Assembly: GCA_003415625.1 (NCBI GenBank)
Contig: PYIU01000001.1
Span: 2,790,001 to 2,854,000, forward strand
Source: Aquanectria penicillioides
Lineage: Eukaryota; Ascomycota; Sordariomycetes; Hypocreales; Nectriaceae
DNA length: 64,000 nucleotides
Direction of reading: 5' to 3'
Shown here: piece by piece, positions 60,746 to 64,000 of the stretch
How positions within the stretch are numbered: position 1 is the stretch's first letter
Layout of the letters: each line of letters opens with the position of its first letter
Position numbers and translations under genes: made by a program
The notes under the pieces: model-generated
The model's input: the letters and a program-made list of their open reading frames with translations, nothing else
Databases searched by the model: none
What the model was told of the DNA's origin: nothing

Positions 60746-61186
60746 GTGAATAAAGTATTCTAAATTTGAATCTAAGAGGCACTACATAGGAATTAGGTAG
60801 CAGAACTGCAAATCCGATAACGCATCGAGACTAGGGCGATATTTCATCTAATGAAGCCAAAGCTGCCTTTGGAAAGAGCATGGGAGCAAGATAATCAATG
60901 GGTAAAAACCAGAATTATCAAAAGCCTTGACAAATTTCACAACGCTGGTGGTGAAAATACCAAAGCGTCGGCGAACCTAACAGGTTATTGCGCGGATCGC
61001 AGGCGAAGAAATATATGACGGGAGTTTAATGTGGCCACAATACTGTAATTTCAAGTGTGTGATTGAAGGAATAGGACTCAATTTTATAAATTTCAAAGAT
61101 TCAATATCTAAGATATCCTAAATAACTGTCGAATGAGACGTGTATGTGAATAAGCTTGGGCTATTCAAGGCACTTGGTTGAATGTC
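60746..61186. other. intergenic, no gene seen
   Basis: AT-rich, between the palindrome and the 3' end of the minus-strand secreted protein. Nothing recognised. Confidence 0.5.
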
Positions 61187-62175
61187 TCAAGCATGCTCTA
61201 ATACGTACTTGCGCATAGTGCCACAAGTATTGACATTTTCATAGTTCAATCCAAACCCTTTAATCTCTGGAATGATCCGATAGTAAAGGCTGCCAGTCTT
61301 CCCAGTTGCCAAGAATCCAAAGAGCTCGCGCATGCGCTTCGAACGTTTCTTGTCTGCAGAATTTGCCCAAAAATGAGCGAGGTTCTCGCCGAAATCATGA
61401 AGTCTTCCCCCGAGATGCTAGTCTTGTGTGTAATCTGGTAAGAAAATTTGAAGCCAGCGCCCGAGGATCTGCTATCCAGGGCACGCTGGTAAATATTACC
61501 GCCCGTAAAAGGTGTCAGATGAATATGACCCATGCCATCGGCAAATTCGTAAATGTCAAGGTTCTGTGTGTGGTTACCATGTCGCAGCCCATTAATGCTG
61601 ATCACTCGGGTTGGCAGATTGTCGCGTGTAGCAAACCGCGAATGAATTGAGGAGGTGGAGTCTTCGATCGAATGATACTGGGCACCAGTTGAGTTAATCG
61701 ACGCAGTAATGTAGTCGATGTTGTATGGATCAAGGTCTTCTCTCTCAACAATGCGTCCAGCTGACTTGTAGGTCTGATAGCGTCTAGCTAGGTCAAACAT
61801 GACAACGACAGCCGTGGTAGCGAATGCAACAATGTGAGTACAGGACTCCTTGCCCATCTCCACACAGACCATGTACGCTGTGACTCCGCCAAATGTTGAA
61901 TAAAGAGCCACGGCATGACTCGTTCCATACGTGCCAACGATGTGATCAATTACATCACAAGCATCGTCGCGCTCCGCAAGATCAAGGGAAGTAGAGTGAA
62001 CCTCAATGTCAGAAGTGTCGACCTGGGATTGCCAAGGTTCGAGCGCAGTATTCGGAGCATCACTCTCTGCGACCGCACTTCGCTTAAAGAAGCCATCATT
62101 ACCATCAGATTCAAGAGGGTGTGCCAACGCTTGCCCAGCAATGAAAGATGAAAAGAAAAAGAACAAAGACTTCAT
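61187..62175 (-). pseudogene. secreted protein of unknown family, one frameshift near the C-terminus
   Basis: The minus frame starts at 62175 with a signal peptide (MKSLFFFFSSFIAGQALAHP), then a propeptide-like region and a segment CDVIDHIVGTYGTSHAVALY with a hydrophobic helix after it. It stays open to 61246, but its last 50 codons are in the wrong frame. From about 61395 a second frame reads FGENLAHFWANSADKKR, then GKTGSLYYRIIPEIKGFGLN, ending at a stop at 61187-61189. That tail (YYRIIPE..GFG) recurs, as I recall, in many uncharacterised secreted fungal proteins. One missing base near 61391-61397 explains the switch. It may be a young pseudogene or an assembly error. Function unknown. Confidence 0.72.
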
Positions 62176-64000
62176 AGTGTACCGTTGATTTTGAGTATGT
62201 TGTAGTGAATGGGGTAGGTAATGCTGAGCAACAGTTTCTAGGCTCTGAGAAAAGCCATTATTTATATATTAACTTAACTTCATAGTGGAAACGCTTTCGT
62301 ACTATTAAATAACTCAGTCGTCATGCCATGTTCATCGTGTTGGTTGTCCACTGCAGGATTCTTCATCACCTCGTAGCCGAACGATCACAGCCTCATGAAG
62401 TGGAGTGTTGTTGGTCATGCAGGAACTCTCTAAACTTGAATTACTTTGCCTGTTAGTTCTAGAATCGGGCCTAGCCTCACCTCCATTGTGGGAAGTATGG
62501 ATAAGCTAATCTTAAGCATCGTCAAGCATGGATAGGGTCTTCGACCGAAAGCTTATTGGAAACTTATTGGAAGCGAAAAAAAAAAGTTGTAGAACTCGAA
62601 CCACAGTCTGCCTCGGGTGATGTGGAGTGAATCGAAATCTGACTCTATACATCACGAAAAAGCGGTCGATCGAGAGATGGTTCAGACTACCATAAGAATG
62701 ATATGTGACAGGGATGAGAGTAATCGCGGCTGTAAATAATTCTACGTTCCAGATCGCAAGACACAATTGTCCGTGCATTGGGGGGTCGTGTATGATATGA
62801 CTAACCTGACGTGATTGGTCGTGTGGAAGCATTGCGCCCATCCAGCTGACGTATCCTGGCAATTAGCTGGCGCTGTTGGTTCTATCGCAAAGGAATCCAT
62901 CGTGTGGTTTCGTAAAATAGCGCATGTCTCTGTGCCGAAATGCCGAGCGGGCCTCCTAAGTGCATGCTGTATTTATATTATCAAGAGTTTGACTCGGCTA
63001 TTCCAGTCATCACTTTCTAACTTTCAACACTAGACCTCTTCCTCCTAACGTTTGATATGCCAGAAAAATCACTGACTGTTGCCCCTTCACCCAACGCCCA
63101 AAGATCAGCTTTGTGGCCTAATGGAACCACAGTCGGGATAATTTCTGCAAACTGTATGCTCGCCGTACTATTCCTTCCACGAGTGAAAACTGATTACCCA
63201 AGTTCTCTATTTTTTTACACTCTTCCTAGACTGCAGGCTATTTTATGTCCTCCATACTGATGGCCCAACATCTCCACACACAGGTAAAAAGACAAGTTCC
63301 CATTTACGAACATGGTTACTAATATACTGCCACTTTATCAGTCCGCCTAATGTCTTTTATTTTGTTTGCTATTGGAGTTCTCCTGGCAGTTTCAGATCGC
63401 GATAAGCATATTGGCCCAACGCTTTCGCTGCATCTTGGATACTTAGCAATCATTTCAATGGGTGTTTGTCTAGCGGCATGGCTCGCTTGGGTTTCAACCA
63501 AGGGTCAAGAGATTAGAAATGGGCGTTTGTAGATCGTTCAAGGGCTCATAAGTGTTAGAAAATCTGTCGGTGATATGGGAATTCAAAGTTTCTTATTTTG
63601 TGTTCCACTAAAGTCGGCCACATTTTAATGAATTGAGCAGTGGGAAGACATGCTTTATTTATGATGGCGGTAGATGACATTCGCGTTCTCTAATAATTGC
63701 ATCAGTCAACCAATATATTCATATTACAACACAATTCATTCTGCCAAGGGGAGAAATCACCCAAGCCGGAACTTTCGGTAATCATGGCAAAAGAGTTGCT
63801 GACCTCGTTATTCTTTGTAACAATTCGTCAGGTAGGTCGATTTACGAAGGCTGAATCCGCCGATTGGTTGTGCTGCTGGCTGTGGCTTCTGCAGTCCTTA
63901 TACTTTTCGTCTACCAACCCCCTCTTGTAAGTGTGCGGCCACTGATTTGTATTTGATAGGTTATATGATAAACGAAGCCCGTGTATGACTCAATAAAGAG
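62176..64000. other. right end of window, no confident gene
   Basis: Plus-strand frames at 63057-63260 and 63350-63532 both contain hydrophobic segments and have splice-like signals between them, but no intron combination I tried keeps phase, so a small two-helix membrane protein is only a possibility. A frame at 63784 with an N-terminal hydrophobic stretch may be the start of a gene continuing near the window edge. The minus frame 62862-62512 is not recognised. Confidence 0.35.

Noticed and set aside
63057..63532. possible spliced small membrane protein
   Set aside because: Hydrophobic segments and splice-like signals are present, but none of the intron combinations tested keeps phase to the last exon.

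Overview
The window is nuclear DNA of a filamentous ascomycete, most likely a Sordariomycete of Hypocreales type. This rests on short introns (about 49-120 nt) with GTAAGT-like donors and CTAAC/CTGAC branch sites, and on families typical of Pezizomycotina: Zn2Cys6 regulators, DUF6604, CFEM receptors, LysM proteins, LaeA-like methyltransferases, M28E aminopeptidase and kelch membrane proteins. The lineage is inferred from gene content, not from a marker. No rRNA, tRNA, CRISPR array or bacterial-style operon was seen. Gene density is low, with several 2-3 kb stretches lacking any gene I can support.

The first half (about 3-31.6 kb) holds mostly intact genes: a secreted SnoaL-like protein, a secreted M28E aminopeptidase, a tiny two-intron gene of 74 codons, a SYLF lipid-binding protein, a Zn2Cys6 transcription factor, a 986-residue DUF6604 protein, a cupin, a zinc-type alcohol dehydrogenase/quinone oxidoreductase broken by one base, a flavin monooxygenase and a membrane-anchored kelch protein. 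Exon joins were checked for reading phase wherever I propose them.

From about 32.0 to 42.8 kb there is a gene graveyard: six neighbouring broken genes that together look like a dead carbohydrate/organic-acid catabolic cluster. They are a DUF1593 hydrolase, an MFS sugar transporter, a GH35/DUF5597-type beta-galactosidase, a DapA-family aldolase, a TauD-family dioxygenase and a Zn2Cys6 regulator. Most of the damage is in-frame stop codons explainable by single C-to-T or G-to-A changes, plus a few small indels and missing ends. An intact NAD(P)-binding reductase follows. After it come fragments of LysM proteins (two, in opposite orientation), a cytochrome P450 and a CFEM receptor with two frameshifts.

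The right end (51.9-64 kb) has an intact pseudokinase gene with a 436-bp MITE inserted 25 bp upstream of its start codon, an eight-exon LaeA-like methyltransferase, a secreted DUF6055-like protein with an HEWGH motif, a 610-bp almost fully palindromic repeat, and a secreted protein of unknown family broken by one frameshift. The strongest candidates for follow-up are the decayed cluster, the MITE in the pseudokinase promoter and the large palindrome. Several single-base frameshifts could instead be assembly errors and should be checked against reads.
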